A stretch of 64,000 nucleotides of DNA from Cyanobium sp. N.Huapi 1H5 (GTDB taxonomy: Bacteria; Cyanobacteriota; Cyanobacteriia; PCC-6307; Cyanobiaceae): the NCBI RefSeq assembly GCF_024345535.1, contig NZ_JAGQBH010000003.1:434001-498000 (forward strand), given 5' to 3'. Numbering within the stretch: the first letter of the stretch is position 1; the number at the start of each line of letters is the position of its first letter. Under the pieces are notes generated by a model, which was not told where the DNA came from, searched no databases, and was given only the letters and a program-made list of their open reading frames with translations. Position numbers and translations under genes: made by a program. Positions 43,812-53,122 of the stretch are shown piece by piece.

Positions 43812-45305
43812 ATGAATCCTGACGCCATTCTTTTCGGTGCCTTTGAACGGCACAACTTTGGCGATCTTCTCATGGGATATGCCTTTGAGAAACTACTCAG
43901 GCAGAGAGGGATCAACACCATTCATGCCAGCATTCTTGACAACGATCTCACGGCGTGTGGCGGCTCAAGGGTCCACTCCATCTTCGACTTACTTGCCAAC
44001 GGTCTGGATCCAGACATCCCGATTCTGCATGTCGGAGGCGAGACAGCGACCTGCTCTTTCAATGACGCCCTGGCCTGTGACTCTCCGGCACCTCTGCCCT
44101 ACCATCTCAAGGACATCATCAGTTCCGAAGTCCATCAGGAGCTGGGCACAGACCGCCCCTTCCCCTATCTGACACCACCCTGGGAACGGATCAACGCAGC
44201 ATCGAAGCCATGGCGGAACAGACTCTTTTATGGCATCGGCCTCACCCAGCTCTCAGATGACAGAGCAGACAATGAACGGCTGAGAGCCACCTTGGCCGAG
44301 GCCAGAATGATCAGCTTCAGAGATACCCACTCCCTGAGCCATGCAAGAAGTCTGGGGATGACTCAAGCCACCTATGCCCCAGACATTGTACTGTCCATCA
44401 GCCGATTGATGCCCGTCTCCAAGTCCGTTGGAGCTGGCTATCTTCTGATGCATTTCAAAGGCGACTATCTGAGAAGAAACTCCGCTGAGCTGATCGATGC
44501 TTTGTCACAGATTGCCCCGCAATTCAAAGGCGGCCTGAAGCTTGGCCTTGCGGGCACTGCCAACTACCACGATTCACTCGATGAGTACTACCGATTCAAG
44601 CAGCTGGCCGAAGAATCGTCTGTTCCGATAGAAGTTCTGCCTTCGGTTGACATTCTGACCATCTGCCAGCAGATTGCGAGTGCTGCAGCAGTTATATCCA
44701 CCAGCCTGCATTACCGCATCGTGGCCAGATCTTATGGTGTGCCGCGACTGACCATGAACATGCACAAGGTCAACTGCTGGTCAGAAAGCAATGATGCCCT
44801 CTACCCGTTCGGAATGGAGCCCGGTCAGCTGCCGGCTTCTCTCAAAACCATCATGCGAATGGAAAGGCCTGTTGAGGACAGCGGCCAAACGAAGGATCTG
44901 GCCATCATTGATCACCATTTGGAAGCCATCACGGGGATCATCAGATCTTCTGCTCCCAACTCCGACAGGCCCAAAGTGAGCGAGTCCCCGCCGCAACCCG
45001 GGCCGCCCTCCCCAGATCTGTGGATCGCCTCAATGGCCCGCTGCCTTGACGACAGAGACTCGTCCATCAGGACGCAGGCTGAAATCATCAGGGTCCAGAA
45101 CGCTGTGCTTTCTTCGAAGGCACGCTTGCTGGGGCAGCTGTTGAAACTTCTGATCGCGTCAGTTCGGCCCCTACGCGCGTCAGCGGCCACCAGCTCCAGC
45201 CCGGCCCGTCAGCATGTCCCGGGAGGCCCTCAGGGATCTGCAGGTGAGGGAGATCCCCATCACCCCATCACCCCATCGCCCAAAAAAAGGGCGTGCATCC
45301 CATAG
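43812..45305 (+). CDS. Polysaccharide pyruvyl transferase family protein
   Basis: A 497-aa protein that would add pyruvate ketals to a surface polysaccharide. Seen: LFGAFERHNFGDLLMGYAFE at the N-terminus, HVGGETA, FRDTHSLSHARSLGM, YLLMHFKGDY, and STSLHYRIVARSYGVPRL near the usual catalytic-domain end (about residue 296). The last about 100 residues are Ser/Pro-rich and not conserved. They end in a short repeat-encoded tail (45255-45278). Composition is clearly less GC-rich than yvcK upstream or ndhJ downstream. Confidence 0.85.
   Translation: MNPDAILFGAFERHNFGDLLMGYAFEKLLRQRGINTIHASILDNDLTACGGSRVHSIFDLLANGLDPDIPILHVGGETATCSFNDALACDSPAPLPYHLKDIISSEVHQELGTDRPFPYLTPPWERINAASKPWRNRLFYGIGLTQLSDDRADNERLRATLAEARMISFRDTHSLSHARSLGMTQATYAPDIVLSISRLMPVSKSVGAGYLLMHFKGDYLRRNSAELIDALSQIAPQFKGGLKLGLAGTANYHDSLDEYYRFKQLAEESSVPIEVLPSVDILTICQQIASAAAVISTSLHYRIVARSYGVPRLTMNMHKVNCWSESNDALYPFGMEPGQLPASLKTIMRMERPVEDSGQTKDLAIIDHHLEAITGIIRSSAPNSDRPKVSESPPQPGPPSPDLWIASMARCLDDRDSSIRTQAEIIRVQNAVLSSKARLLGQLLKLLIASVRPLRASAATSSSPARQHVPGGPQGSAGEGDPHHPITPSPKKRACIP
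45255..45278 (+). repeat. Three-copy 8-bp tandem repeat at the pyruvyl transferase 3' end
   Basis: CCCCATCA occurs at 45255-45262 and 45263-45270, and a variant CCCCATCG at 45271-45278. It encodes part of the tail HHPITPSP. An 8-bp unit is not a multiple of 3, so copy-number slippage would change the reading frame of the C-terminus. No terminator hairpin with T-run; a short CGCCC-A7-GGGCG stem lies next to it. Confidence 0.75.
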
Positions 45306-45353
45306 AGCCCTGAAGCACCGATAGACGCCCGATCAGCTCGTCATTCGTTTCTC

Positions 45354-46454
45354 GTGAATTCAGCCAAAGCCATCGCCTTCTACCTTCCCCAGTATCATCC
45401 GATACCGGAGAATGATCAGTGGTGGGGGAAGGGATTCACGGAATGGCGCAACGTGACCAGGGCGCGGCCTCTTTACTCCCGTCACTACCAGCCCCATCTG
45501 CCGGCAGATCTGGGCTTCTACGACCTGCGTCTGCCGGAAGTGCGCCAAGCCCAGGCGGAACTGGCCCAGGCCTTCGGCCTCCATGGGTTCTGCTATTACC
45601 ACTACTGGTTCAATGGCCGGCGCGTGCTGCAGCGGCCATTCGAAGACGTGCTGGCTTCAGGGGAGCCTGATTTTCCCTTCTGTCTCTGCTGGGCCAATGA
45701 AAACTGGACCCGGCGGTGGGACGGATCGGATGATGAGATTCTTCTCGCGCAGATCTACAGCGAGCAGGACGATCGCGATCACCTGTTGTCCTTATTGGCG
45801 GCCTTCAGGGATCCCCGCTACATCAGGATCGAAGGTAAACCGCTGTTTCTTGTCTACCGCACCAGCGCCCTGCCCCATCCGGCCCGGACGGCAGAGATCT
45901 GGCGTTCGATTGCCCAGGACCATGGCCTGGGAGATCTCTATCTCGTTTCCGTTGAATCGAAGGAGGAGGAGATCAACAACCCCCAAAACTTCGGCTTCGA
46001 TGCCGCCGTGGAATTTCAGCCCTGCTGGCCGATGCTGGGCAGGCTTCCCGCCCAGACTCCCAGCCTTCGAGAAAAGATCAAGGGGGTCATCAAGAATGAG
46101 TCTCCAGGCAAAAAGATTCACCGGGTTGTCGACTACGAAAAGGTCTGCCAAGCCGCCCTTGCCAGGCCTGTCCCTCCCTATCCCCGTTTTCCCTGTGTCA
46201 CCCCTTCCTGGGACAACACGGCCCGCCGACGCTGGGGCGGCATCATCCTCCAGGATGCGACGCCGGAGCGCTATGGCCACTGGCTGAGGCAGACGGTGGA
46301 ACGCCTCCCTGACTACGGTCTTCCTGAACCGGTGGTGTTCATCAACGCCTGGAATGAGTGGGCCGAAGGCAACCACCTGGAACCCGATCAGCGCTGGGGG
46401 ACCCGCTACCTCAAGGAAACACTCGCCGCACTCAGCGGCTCAGGCGCTCCATAG
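45354..46454 (+). CDS. WbsX-type glycan protein (GH99-like)
   Basis: A 366-aa protein of the WbsX/glycosyltransferase-99 group found in O-antigen and capsule loci. Seen: AFYLPQYHPIPENDQWWGKG at the N-terminus with the GFTEWRNV continuation, FCYYHYWFNGRRVL, PFCLCWANENWTRRWDG, and FINAWNEWAEGNHLEPD near the end. The family has a TIM-barrel fold like endo-mannosidases, but an enzymatic role is not fixed. The start is GTG at 45354. It sits 48 bp after the pyruvyl transferase, so a two-gene surface-glycan unit is likely. Confidence 0.87.
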   Translation: MNSAKAIAFYLPQYHPIPENDQWWGKGFTEWRNVTRARPLYSRHYQPHLPADLGFYDLRLPEVRQAQAELAQAFGLHGFCYYHYWFNGRRVLQRPFEDVLASGEPDFPFCLCWANENWTRRWDGSDDEILLAQIYSEQDDRDHLLSLLAAFRDPRYIRIEGKPLFLVYRTSALPHPARTAEIWRSIAQDHGLGDLYLVSVESKEEEINNPQNFGFDAAVEFQPCWPMLGRLPAQTPSLREKIKGVIKNESPGKKIHRVVDYEKVCQAALARPVPPYPRFPCVTPSWDNTARRRWGGIILQDATPERYGHWLRQTVERLPDYGLPEPVVFINAWNEWAEGNHLEPDQRWGTRYLKETLAALSGSGAP

Positions 46455-46460
46455 AGGCGT

Positions 46461-47066
46461 TCAATAGGCATCCTGCATCTCGTAGAAATCAGGCTGCACG
46501 TAATCCTTTCTCAGCGGATAGCCCTTCCAGTCCTCGGGCATCAGGAGCCGCTTGGGATGGGGATGGCCCTCGTAGGAGATGCCGAACATGTCGAAGGTCT
46601 CGCGCTCCTGCCAGTCTGCGCCGCGGAACAGGCCATAGAGGCTGGGGATCGAGAGGGCTCCGTCCCGAGGCAGGAACACCTTGAGACGCACTTCCTCCGG
46701 ACGCGCATCGGCCGGCAGGGGGCCGGTGGCTTCGGCCATGGCCGAAAACTGATCGACCATGGAGGCCAGCTTGACCAGGTGATAGAAGCTCACCAGCCGG
46801 CCCCCCGGGCCCTCGTCGTAGCCGCCCTGGCACTGGAGGTAATCAAACCCGGCGGCCTTCAGGGCCGTGGCCACCAACGGCAGGGCCGCGGGCTCCACCC
46901 CCAGCAGTTCGACGCCCGAGTGGTCCGGGCCCAGGGCGACGGCATCGAAACCCTGACCGCTCAGCCAGGTGGCCACAGGGCCGGGGGCGGCGGCCTGGAG
47001 GGCACCGGCATCCGCGGATTCCGTGGCGTCCGAAGCGCCGGGGGTGACGGGGGACTCCTCAGGCAT
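46461..47066 (-). CDS. ndhJ: NAD(P)H-quinone oxidoreductase subunit J
   Basis: Peripheral-arm subunit of the cyanobacterial NDH-1 complex (30-kDa homologue). A 201-aa product with an Ala/Pro-rich N-terminal extension. Seen: [40 protein letters not shown] and the diagnostic C-terminus [20 protein letters not shown]. The ATG overlaps ndhK by 8 bp, forming ndhC-ndhK-ndhJ in one transcription direction. Confidence 0.95.
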   Translation of the reverse strand: MPEESPVTPGASDATESADAGALQAAAPGPVATWLSGQGFDAVALGPDHSGVELLGVEPAALPLVATALKAAGFDYLQCQGGYDEGPGGRLVSFYHLVKLASMVDQFSAMAEATGPLPADARPEEVRLKVFLPRDGALSIPSLYGLFRGADWQERETFDMFGISYEGHPHPKRLLMPEDWKGYPLRKDYVQPDFYEMQDAY

Positions 47067-47808
47067 CGGTGGTGGTGGCGGCAGGAACGGTGGCGGTGTC
47101 AGCGGCGGCGCCCATCGGCAGACCGGCGGCGGCGGCGAGGGCGGCCTGCTGGGTTTCGGCCCGCAGGTAGGCGCCGGTGACGATCGGGTCGATCCGCTTC
47201 ATCTGATGGGGGATCGTGCAGTAGCGGTGGGTGGGACGCAGGTTGCCGCGCTCGGCCAGGGCTTCGTTGCCCACCTTCTTGCGCAGCTTGATCACCGCAT
47301 CGAAGATCGCTTCCGGACGGGGCGGGCAGCCGGGCAGGTAGAGATCGACGGGGATCAGCTTGTCGACCCCGCGCACCGCCGTGGTGGAGTCGGCGGAGAA
47401 CATGCCGCCGGTGATGGTGCAGGCCCCCATGGCGATGACGTACTTGGGCTCCGGCATCTGCTCGTAGAGCCGCACCAAGGCGGGAGCCATCTTCATCGTG
47501 ACGGTACCGGCCACGATCAGGAGATCGGCCTGGCGGGGGCTGGAGCGGGGCACCAGGCCGAAGCGGTCGAAGTCGAAGCGGGAGCCGATCAGGGCGGCGA
47601 ACTCGATGAAGCAGCAGGCCGTGCCGTAGAGCAACGGCCAGAGGCTGCTGAGACGGGCCCAGTTATGGAGGTCGTCGAGGCTGGTGAGAATGATGTTCTC
47701 GGAGAGGTCGGCGGTGACGCCGGGGGCGCCCACGGGACCGCAGCTGGCCTCGCGCAGGTCGCGCAGGGCATCGACGGAGAGGGAGCCGGCAGGGGGTGTG
47801 AGGGTCAT
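47059..47808 (-). CDS. ndhK: NAD(P)H-quinone oxidoreductase subunit K
   Basis: The NDH-1 subunit that carries iron-sulfur cluster N2. A 249-aa product with Cys ligands in [23 protein letters not shown] and [16 protein letters not shown]. Its N-terminal region includes [20 protein letters not shown] as in other cyanobacterial NdhK. The stop overlaps the start of ndhJ by 8 bp. The C-terminus is extended and Ala/Thr-rich ([18 protein letters not shown]). Confidence 0.95.
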   Translation of the reverse strand: MTLTPPAGSLSVDALRDLREASCGPVGAPGVTADLSENIILTSLDDLHNWARLSSLWPLLYGTACCFIEFAALIGSRFDFDRFGLVPRSSPRQADLLIVAGTVTMKMAPALVRLYEQMPEPKYVIAMGACTITGGMFSADSTTAVRGVDKLIPVDLYLPGCPPRPEAIFDAVIKLRKKVGNEALAERGNLRPTHRYCTIPHQMKRIDPIVTGAYLRAETQQAALAAAAGLPMGAAADTATVPAATTTDA

Positions 47809-47821
47809 GGTGGGGAGGTGC

Positions 47822-48184
47822 TCAGCTCCACTCGAGGGCGCCCTTGCGCCAGGCGTACGCCAGGGCCAGCACCAGGATGGAGATGAAGATCAGAGCCTCG
47901 ATGAAGGCCAGCAGCCCGAGACGGTGGAAGGCCACCGCCCAGGGGTAGAGGAACACGGTCTCGACATCGAAGATGACAAAGACCAGGGCAAACATGTAGT
48001 AGCGGATATTGAACTGAATCCAGGCACCGCCGATCGGTTCCATGCCCGATTCATAGGTGAGCTGACGCTCTCCCTGGCGGCTCTTGGGGGCCAGCAGCTT
48101 GTTGGCCACCAGCGCCAGCACCGGAACCGCCGCCGAGATCAGCAGGAAGCCCAGAAAGGCGTCGTAGCCGGAGAGCACAAACAT
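47822..48184 (-). CDS. ndhC: NAD(P)H-quinone oxidoreductase subunit 3
   Basis: Three-helix membrane subunit of NDH-1. The 120-aa length is exact for the family. Seen: [20 protein letters not shown], the loop [20 protein letters not shown] and [18 protein letters not shown]. The ATG at 48182-48184 was chosen to give that length; upstream frame is unrelated. It is divergent from rubA, with promoters for both units in the 48185-48327 gap. It is followed by ndhK after 13 bp. Confidence 0.95.
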   Translation of the reverse strand: MFVLSGYDAFLGFLLISAAVPVLALVANKLLAPKSRQGERQLTYESGMEPIGGAWIQFNIRYYMFALVFVIFDVETVFLYPWAVAFHRLGLLAFIEALIFISILVLALAYAWRKGALEWS

Positions 48185-48327
48185 CGGCAGACCCAACCTG
48201 GCGCGCATTCTGCCACCTGCCTCCGGGTGCGGCGGTCGCCGCGACGACCGGCCCGGCCGGCCGGGCGCAGAGGCCGCGGGGCCCGGGGTCGCCGTCGATA
48301 GAGTTCCCATGTATGGCCAGGCATGGG

Positions 48328-48738
48328 ATGAGCACGGAACCGCCGACGGAGACACCCACCGAAGAGGTCCCCACCGGGCCCGCCGGGACTGTCAGCGAGG
48401 CGGCCGAAACCGTCGTCGAGGATCCCTCCAGCCACCGCTTCGAGTGCCGCAGCTGCGGCTTCGTCTATGACCCGGCCGAGGGGGTGAAGAAGCTGGGGAT
48501 CCCTTCCGGCACATCCTTTCTCGACCTCGACCCGGTCGGTTTCCGCTGCCCGGTCTGCCGCAGCCGCGTGGGGGCCTTCAAGGACATCGGCCCGCGCAAC
48601 AAGCCCAGTGGCTTCGAGGAGAACCTCAACTTCGGCCTGGGGGTGAACCGCCTCACCCCCGGCCAGAAGAACGTCCTGATCTTCGGGGGGTTCGCCCTCG
48701 CCTTCGCTTTCTTCCTCTCCCTCTATTCCCTGCGTTGA
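48328..48738 (+). CDS. rubA: Membrane-anchored rubredoxin
   Basis: About 136 aa from ATG 48328; an ATG at 48313 would add five residues. The rubredoxin core has the two CxxC pairs in [15 protein letters not shown] and [13 protein letters not shown], binding one iron. A C-terminal helix ([20 protein letters not shown]) anchors it in the thylakoid membrane. RubA is required for photosystem assembly in cyanobacteria and chloroplasts. Its location before ycf48 and psbEFLJ supports that. Its stop overlaps the ycf48 ATG by one base. Confidence 0.94.
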   Translation: MSTEPPTETPTEEVPTGPAGTVSEAAETVVEDPSSHRFECRSCGFVYDPAEGVKKLGIPSGTSFLDLDPVGFRCPVCRSRVGAFKDIGPRNKPSGFEENLNFGLGVNRLTPGQKNVLIFGGFALAFAFFLSLYSLR

Positions 48739-49778
48739 TGCCTGCGCCCCTTCCCGCCCTGCCGGCCTCGCTCCGCCCGCTGCGGCCCCTGCTCAGTCTG
48801 GCGTTCTCGCTCGTGCTCGCCCTCGGCCTCACGGGCTGCGTGACCACCGGACTGCCCACCGCCGCCGCCAGCCCCTGGCAGGCGGTGCCGCTGAACACCC
48901 GCTCCAACCCCCTCGACGTGGCCTTCAGCAGCGCCGACCACGGGTTCCTGGTGGGCAGCAACCGGCTGATCATGGAAACCGACGACGGTGGCGCCAGCTG
49001 GCAGGAGCGGGCCCTCGACCTGCCGGAGGAGGAGAACTTCCGGCTGATCAGCATCGACTTCAACGGCCCTGAGGGTTGGATCGTGGGCCAGCCCGGCCTG
49101 CTGCTGCACAGCGACGATGCGGGCAGCAGCTGGAGCCGGCTGCTGCTCGACACCAAGCTGCCCGGTGAGCCCTACGTCGTGACGGCCCTGGGGTCGAAGA
49201 CCGCCGAACTGGCCACCAACGTCGGTGCCGTCTACCGCACCACCGATGCCGGCTCCAGCTGGCAGGCCCTGGTGGGCGATGCCGCCGGCGCCATCCGCGA
49301 CCTGCGCCGCAGCCCCGACGGCGACTACGTGAGCGTCAGCAGCCTGGGGAACTTCTTCGCCACCTGGGAACCGGGCCTGCCCGCCTGGCAGGTGCACCAG
49401 CGGGTCAGCAGCCAGCGGCTGCAATCCATGGGCTTCCAGCCCGACGGCCACCTCTGGATGGTGGCCCGGGGTGCCCAGCTGCGCTTCAACGGCGACCCGA
49501 GCACCGCCGAAACCACCGAAAGCGGGGACTGGAGCAAGCCGGTGATCCCGATCACCAACGGCTACGGCTACCTCGACATGGCCTGGGATCCCAGGGGCGC
49601 CGTGTGGACCGGCGGCGGCAACGGCACCCTGCTGGTGAGCAACGATGCGGGCGCCAGCTGGCAGCGGGATCCGGTGGGCAGTGAGCAGCCCACCAACTTC
49701 TCCCGGATCGTCTTCGCCCCCGATGGCAAGGGCTTCGTCCTGGGGGAGCGGGGCGTGCTGCTGCGCTGGGTGGGCTGA
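48738..49778 (+). CDS. ycf48: Photosystem II assembly factor Ycf48 (HCF136)
   Basis: Lumenal assembly factor that helps stabilise newly made D1 and early PSII intermediates. A 346-aa product with a lipoprotein-type signal (LLSLAFSLVLALGLTGCVTT). Beta-propeller repeats follow, with recurrent DDGGASWQER, DDAGSSWSRL, TDAGSSWQAL and NDAGASWQRD motifs. The ATG at 48738 is coupled to rubA; a TTG just before it (48735) is less likely. The intergenic gap to psbE is 99 bp. Confidence 0.95.
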   Translation: MPAPLPALPASLRPLRPLLSLAFSLVLALGLTGCVTTGLPTAAASPWQAVPLNTRSNPLDVAFSSADHGFLVGSNRLIMETDDGGASWQERALDLPEEENFRLISIDFNGPEGWIVGQPGLLLHSDDAGSSWSRLLLDTKLPGEPYVVTALGSKTAELATNVGAVYRTTDAGSSWQALVGDAAGAIRDLRRSPDGDYVSVSSLGNFFATWEPGLPAWQVHQRVSSQRLQSMGFQPDGHLWMVARGAQLRFNGDPSTAETTESGDWSKPVIPITNGYGYLDMAWDPRGAVWTGGGNGTLLVSNDAGASWQRDPVGSEQPTNFSRIVFAPDGKGFVLGERGVLLRWVG

Positions 49779-49823
49779 GGGCGGGGGGCAACTGCATCCC
49801 TCTGTAACCAACCCCCCGCCAGG

Positions 49824-49854
49824 CTGACGGAGCCCCCCGATCGACCCCTAGGAT
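49824..49854 (+). promoter_or_regulatory. Weak candidate promoter for psbEFLJ
   Basis: CTGACG at 49824-49829 and TAGGAT at 49849-49854 resemble -35 and -10 boxes, spaced 19 bp, each 4 of 6 matches. It ends 23 bp before the psbE ATG. The long spacer makes it only a candidate; transcription could also read in from ycf48. Confidence 0.25.
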
Positions 49855-49877
49855 CTCCTGGCTGAACGCTTGTTGCT

Positions 49878-50132
49878 ATGGCTGCCGGCTCCACAGGGGA
49901 ACGCCCGTTCTTCGAGATCATCACAAGCATCCGCTACTGGGTCATCCATGCGGTGACCCTGCCGGCCATCTTCCTGGCGGGCTTTCTGTTCGTGTCGACC
50001 GGCCTGGCCTATGACGCCTTCGGCACGCCCCGTCCGGATGCCTACTTCCAGGCCCAGGAAACCAAGGCTCCCGTTGTGAGTCAGCGTTACGAGGGCAAGA
50101 GCAGCCTTGATCTGCGCCTCCAGGAACCATGA
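49878..50132 (+). CDS. psbE: Cytochrome b559 subunit alpha
   Basis: PSII core subunit; with PsbF it binds the heme of cytochrome b559. An 84-aa product, the normal size. Heme-ligand His24 lies in [19 protein letters not shown], followed by one membrane helix and [16 protein letters not shown]. Stop overlaps psbF by 4 bp (ATGA). Confidence 0.98.
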   Translation: MAAGSTGERPFFEIITSIRYWVIHAVTLPAIFLAGFLFVSTGLAYDAFGTPRPDAYFQAQETKAPVVSQRYEGKSSLDLRLQEP

Positions 50133-50266
50133 CCCAGTCCACCGCCCCCACCACGCCGCGCAACTACCCGATCTTCACGGTGCGCTGGCTTTCCGTCCAC
50201 GCCCTCGGTATTCCCACGGTCTTCTTCCTGGGTGCCCTGGCGGCCATGCAGTTCGTCCGTCGCTGA
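50129..50266 (+). CDS. psbF: Cytochrome b559 subunit beta
   Basis: Second heme-binding subunit of cytochrome b559. A 45-aa product with [20 protein letters not shown], ligand His24, one membrane helix, and the usual MQFVRR end. It is translationally coupled to psbE through a 4-bp overlap. Found directly because it is too short for routine gene callers with a size limit. Confidence 0.98.
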   Translation: MTQSTAPTTPRNYPIFTVRWLSVHALGIPTVFFLGALAAMQFVRR

Positions 50267-50273
50267 GACATCC

Positions 50274-50393
50274 ATGCAGCGCAATCCCAACCCCAACAAC
50301 CTGCCGGTCGAGCTGAACCGCACCAGCCTTTATCTGGGCCTGCTGTTCGTGTTCGTCATCGGCATCCTCTTCTCCAGCTACTTCTTCAACTGA
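50274..50393 (+). CDS. psbL: Photosystem II protein L
   Basis: Small PSII core subunit near the quinone site. A 39-aa product containing [19 protein letters not shown] and ending in the family SSYFFN. Starts 7 bp after psbF and is followed 18 bp later by psbJ. Confidence 0.98.
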   Translation: MQRNPNPNNLPVELNRTSLYLGLLFVFVIGILFSSYFFN

Positions 50394-50411
50394 TCGGGAG
50401 GCACCCCATCC

Positions 50412-50612
50412 ATGAGCGGCAAGAAATCCTCACTTCCTGACGGCCGGATCCCCGACCGCCTTCCCGACGGCCGCCCGGCCGTGGCCTGGAAGAGCCGGTG
50501 GACCGAAGGGGTCCTGCCGCTCTGGATGGTCGCCACCGCCGGTGGCATGGCCGTGATCTTCGTGGTCGGCCTGTTCTTCTACGGCTCCTACGTGGGTGTC
50601 GGTTCGGCCTGA
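50412..50612 (+). CDS. psbJ: Photosystem II protein J
   Basis: Small PSII subunit that affects plastoquinone exchange. A 66-aa product with [20 protein letters not shown] and the GSYVGVGSA end. A GGGAGG ribosome-binding site (50396-50401) lies 10 bp before the ATG. The N-terminus before the helix is unusually long compared with the roughly 40-aa PsbJ of other cyanobacteria; marine relatives also have a longer one (from memory). Confidence 0.96.
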   Translation: MSGKKSSLPDGRIPDRLPDGRPAVAWKSRWTEGVLPLWMVATAGGMAVIFVVGLFFYGSYVGVGSA

Positions 50613-50651
50613 TGGGACGGTGGCAAGCGCGCTGCCCCCAGTGACGCAGCC

Positions 50652-50677
50652 AGCGGATCCCCAGGGATCCGCTTTTT
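50652..50677 (+). terminator. Intrinsic terminator after psbEFLJ
   Basis: A 9-bp perfect stem AGCGGATCC (50652-50660) and GGATCCGCT (50665-50673) with a CCAG loop. The stem's last T plus four more Ts form the run 50673-50677. It fits a factor-independent terminator for the psb operon, 40 bp after psbJ. Confidence 0.85.
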
Positions 50678-50707
50678 GTTGGCCATGATCCTGTTGGCCA
50701 TGGTCCT
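50678..50707 (+). repeat. 15-bp tandem duplication
   Basis: GTTGGCCATGATCCT (50678-50692) is followed directly by GTTGGCCATGGTCCT (50693-50707), one mismatch. It sits immediately after the terminator T-run in the psbJ-hisS gap. Function unknown; likely recent local duplication. Confidence 0.7.
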
Positions 50708-50746
50708 GTTGAACGTGGTCGAGGCCGTGGGCTCCAACGGGGCGGT

Positions 50747-52048
50747 TCAGCCCTGGCGCCGAAGCTCCTCCATCGGCAGCGCCAGAAACGCCTCCCGGCT
50801 CAGGACCCGATCCCCTGATCCAGCCTCGCTGGCCAGGGGCATCAGCCGCACCTGCCCAGCCCGGGCCTCCTCATCGCCCAGCAGCAGGGCCCAGCGGGCG
50901 CCGCTCCGGCGGGCGCGCTTGAGCTGCTTGTCGAAACCGGCGCCACTCAGATCCAGCTGCACCGCCAGCGGCCCACCGGGGCGCTGGCGGCAATACCGGG
51001 CCAGCTCCAGGGCGCAGGCCTCTCCCAGGGCCCCCCGGTTCACCAGATAGAGGTCGGGCTGGGCGGCCGTGACCGGTGCCTGGGTGCCCGCCTCCATGGC
51101 CTGGCTGAGCAGCAGCACCAGCCGCTCCATGCCGAGGGCCCAGCCGATGGCGGGCGTGGGAGGGCCTCCCAGCTGTTCCACCAGGCCGTCGTAGCGACCG
51201 CCGCCGCACACCGTCGCCTGGGCCCCCAGCTGGCTGCTGGTGATCTCGAAGGCGGTGTGGCCGTAGTAATCCAGCCCCCGCACCAGCCGCGGGTTGAGCT
51301 CGAAGGGGATGGCGAGGGCCTCCAGGCCCTGGCGCACCCTCAGAAAGCGGTCATGACTCTCGCCGCTGAGGGCATCGGCCAGGGTGGGGGCTCCGGCCAG
51401 CAGGGCCTGGGTGTCTGGGTTCTTGGAATCGAGCACCCGCAGGGGGTTGGTGGCGATCCGCTGCTGCGAATCGGGATCCAGACGCTCCCGATGGGCCTCC
51501 AGCCAGGCCACCAGTTCGGCCCGATAGCGCTGCCGGTCCTCGGGACTGCCGAGGGAATTGAGCTCCAGGGACAGGCCCCCCACCCCCAGCTCCATCAGCA
51601 GATCCCAGGCGATGGCGATGGCCTCGACATCGCTGCGGGGATCGGCGTGGCCGAGGAACTCCAGGCCGATCTGGTGGAACTGCCGCTGCCGGCCGGCCTG
51701 GGGCCGCTCGTAGCGGAACATCGGCCCGCCGTACCAGAGCCGCTGGGGTCCCTGGGCCACCAGGCCATGCTGGATGGCGGCCCGCACCACCGATGCGGTG
51801 CCCTCGGGCCGCAGGGTGCAGCTGCGGGCGCCGCGGTCCTCGAAGCTGTACATCTCCTTGCCCACCACATCGGTGGCCTCGCCGATGCCGCGGGCGAACA
51901 GCTCGGTCACCTCGAGCAGGGGCGTGCGGATCTCCTCGACGGCGGCCCGGCGGAAGTGCTCCCTGGCGGTGGCTTCGATCCGCTGCCAGAAGGGGGTCTG
52001 ACCGGGCAGCAGGTCGACCATGCCCCGCAGGCTCTGGAGCGGTTTCAA
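50747..52048 (-). CDS. hisS: Histidyl-tRNA synthetase
   Basis: Charges tRNA-His; class II synthetase. A 433-aa product with motif 2 in [20 protein letters not shown], the histidine-binding [14 protein letters not shown], and motif 3 in [16 protein letters not shown]. The N-terminus [20 protein letters not shown] fits the family. The anticodon-binding C-terminal domain is present. A neighbour of the nucleotide-sugar block with 45 bp between hisS start and the epimerase stop. Confidence 0.96.
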   Translation of the reverse strand: MKPLQSLRGMVDLLPGQTPFWQRIEATAREHFRRAAVEEIRTPLLEVTELFARGIGEATDVVGKEMYSFEDRGARSCTLRPEGTASVVRAAIQHGLVAQGPQRLWYGGPMFRYERPQAGRQRQFHQIGLEFLGHADPRSDVEAIAIAWDLLMELGVGGLSLELNSLGSPEDRQRYRAELVAWLEAHRERLDPDSQQRIATNPLRVLDSKNPDTQALLAGAPTLADALSGESHDRFLRVRQGLEALAIPFELNPRLVRGLDYYGHTAFEITSSQLGAQATVCGGGRYDGLVEQLGGPPTPAIGWALGMERLVLLLSQAMEAGTQAPVTAAQPDLYLVNRGALGEACALELARYCRQRPGGPLAVQLDLSGAGFDKQLKRARRSGARWALLLGDEEARAGQVRLMPLASEAGSGDRVLSREAFLALPMEELRRQG

Positions 52049-52093
52049 GACGGTGCGGATCGGCAGCGAACCATTGTGCCCGAAGGGGTCGGC

Positions 52094-53122
52094 TCAGACG
52101 CCGTGGAAGGCGCGGTACCAGGCGGCGAAGTGCCCGATTCCGGTCTCGATCGTCGTGGAGGGACGGAACCCCACCCAGGACTCCAGGGCCGTGGTGTCGG
52201 CGGCGGTGGCCGGCACATCGCCGGGCTGCATGGGCTGCAGATCCCTGATCGCCGGACGGCCGAGGGCCTGCTCGAGCCGTTCGATGAACCGCAGCAGGGG
52301 CACGGGCCGGGCGTTGCCGATGTTGAAGACCCGGTGGGGGGCGGCGGCCGTGGCGGGATCGGGATGCAGGGGATCGAAGGCCGGATCCGCCGTGGCGGGC
52401 TTGTCGAGGCAGCGGATCACCCCTTCGACGATGTCGTCGATGTAAGTGAAATCCCGCTCCATGCGGCCGTGGTTGAACACCCGGATCGGATCACCGGCCA
52501 GGATCGCGCGGGCGAACAGCATCGGTGCCATGTCGGGTCGGCCCCAGGGGCCATAGACGGTGAAGAAGCGCAGGCCGGTGGCCGGCAGACCGTAGAGATG
52601 GCTGTAGGTGTGGGCCATCAGTTCATTGGCCTTCTTGGTGGCCGCATACAGGCTCACCGGATGGTTCACCGGGTCCTGCTCCCGGAAGGGCATGTGGCGG
52701 TTGCCCCCGTAGATCGAGCTGCTGGAGGCATACACCAGATGCTCCACACCCGCGTGGCGACAGCCTTCGAGCACCGTGCCGAACCCCACCAGGTTGCTCT
52801 GGATATAGAGGGCCGGGTTGTCGATCGAATGCCGCACCCCGGCCTGGGCGGCCAGATGCAGCACCCGGGCGGGGCGCTCGGCGGCGAACAGGGCCGCCAC
52901 CGCTTCGGCGTCCACCAGATCGAGGCGATGGAAGGCGAAGGCACCCGCCGGAGCCAGGGCCTCCAGCCGCTCCAGCCGGGCCCGCTTCAGGGCCGGGTCG
53001 TAGTAGGTGTTGAGGTTGTCGAGCCCCACCACGCGCTCGCCCCGGGCCAGCAGGCGCTCGGCCGCCGCGGCCCCGATGAAGCCGGCGACCCCGGTGACGA
53101 GGATCGGCCCCTTCGCCGTCAA
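52094..53122 (-). CDS. UDP-glucuronate 4-epimerase-like protein
   Basis: A 342-aa extended SDR that likely makes UDP-galacturonate from UDP-glucuronate. Seen: [20 protein letters not shown] for NAD binding, [10 protein letters not shown], and [13 protein letters not shown] as Tyr-x3-Lys catalytic residues. The Gly-poor, longer substrate region ([15 protein letters not shown]) is characteristic of GAE/capsular epimerases (CapI). Its start overlaps the UXS stop by 4 bp, so it is coupled to that gene and to UGDH. Confidence 0.88.
   Translation of the reverse strand: MTAKGPILVTGVAGFIGAAAAERLLARGERVVGLDNLNTYYDPALKRARLERLEALAPAGAFAFHRLDLVDAEAVAALFAAERPARVLHLAAQAGVRHSIDNPALYIQSNLVGFGTVLEGCRHAGVEHLVYASSSSIYGGNRHMPFREQDPVNHPVSLYAATKKANELMAHTYSHLYGLPATGLRFFTVYGPWGRPDMAPMLFARAILAGDPIRVFNHGRMERDFTYIDDIVEGVIRCLDKPATADPAFDPLHPDPATAAAPHRVFNIGNARPVPLLRFIERLEQALGRPAIRDLQPMQPGDVPATAADTTALESWVGFRPSTTIETGIGHFAAWYRAFHGV

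Noticed and set aside
45255..45278. Start of a CRISPR-like array
   Set aside because: Units are 8 bp with no spacers; simple tandem repeat.
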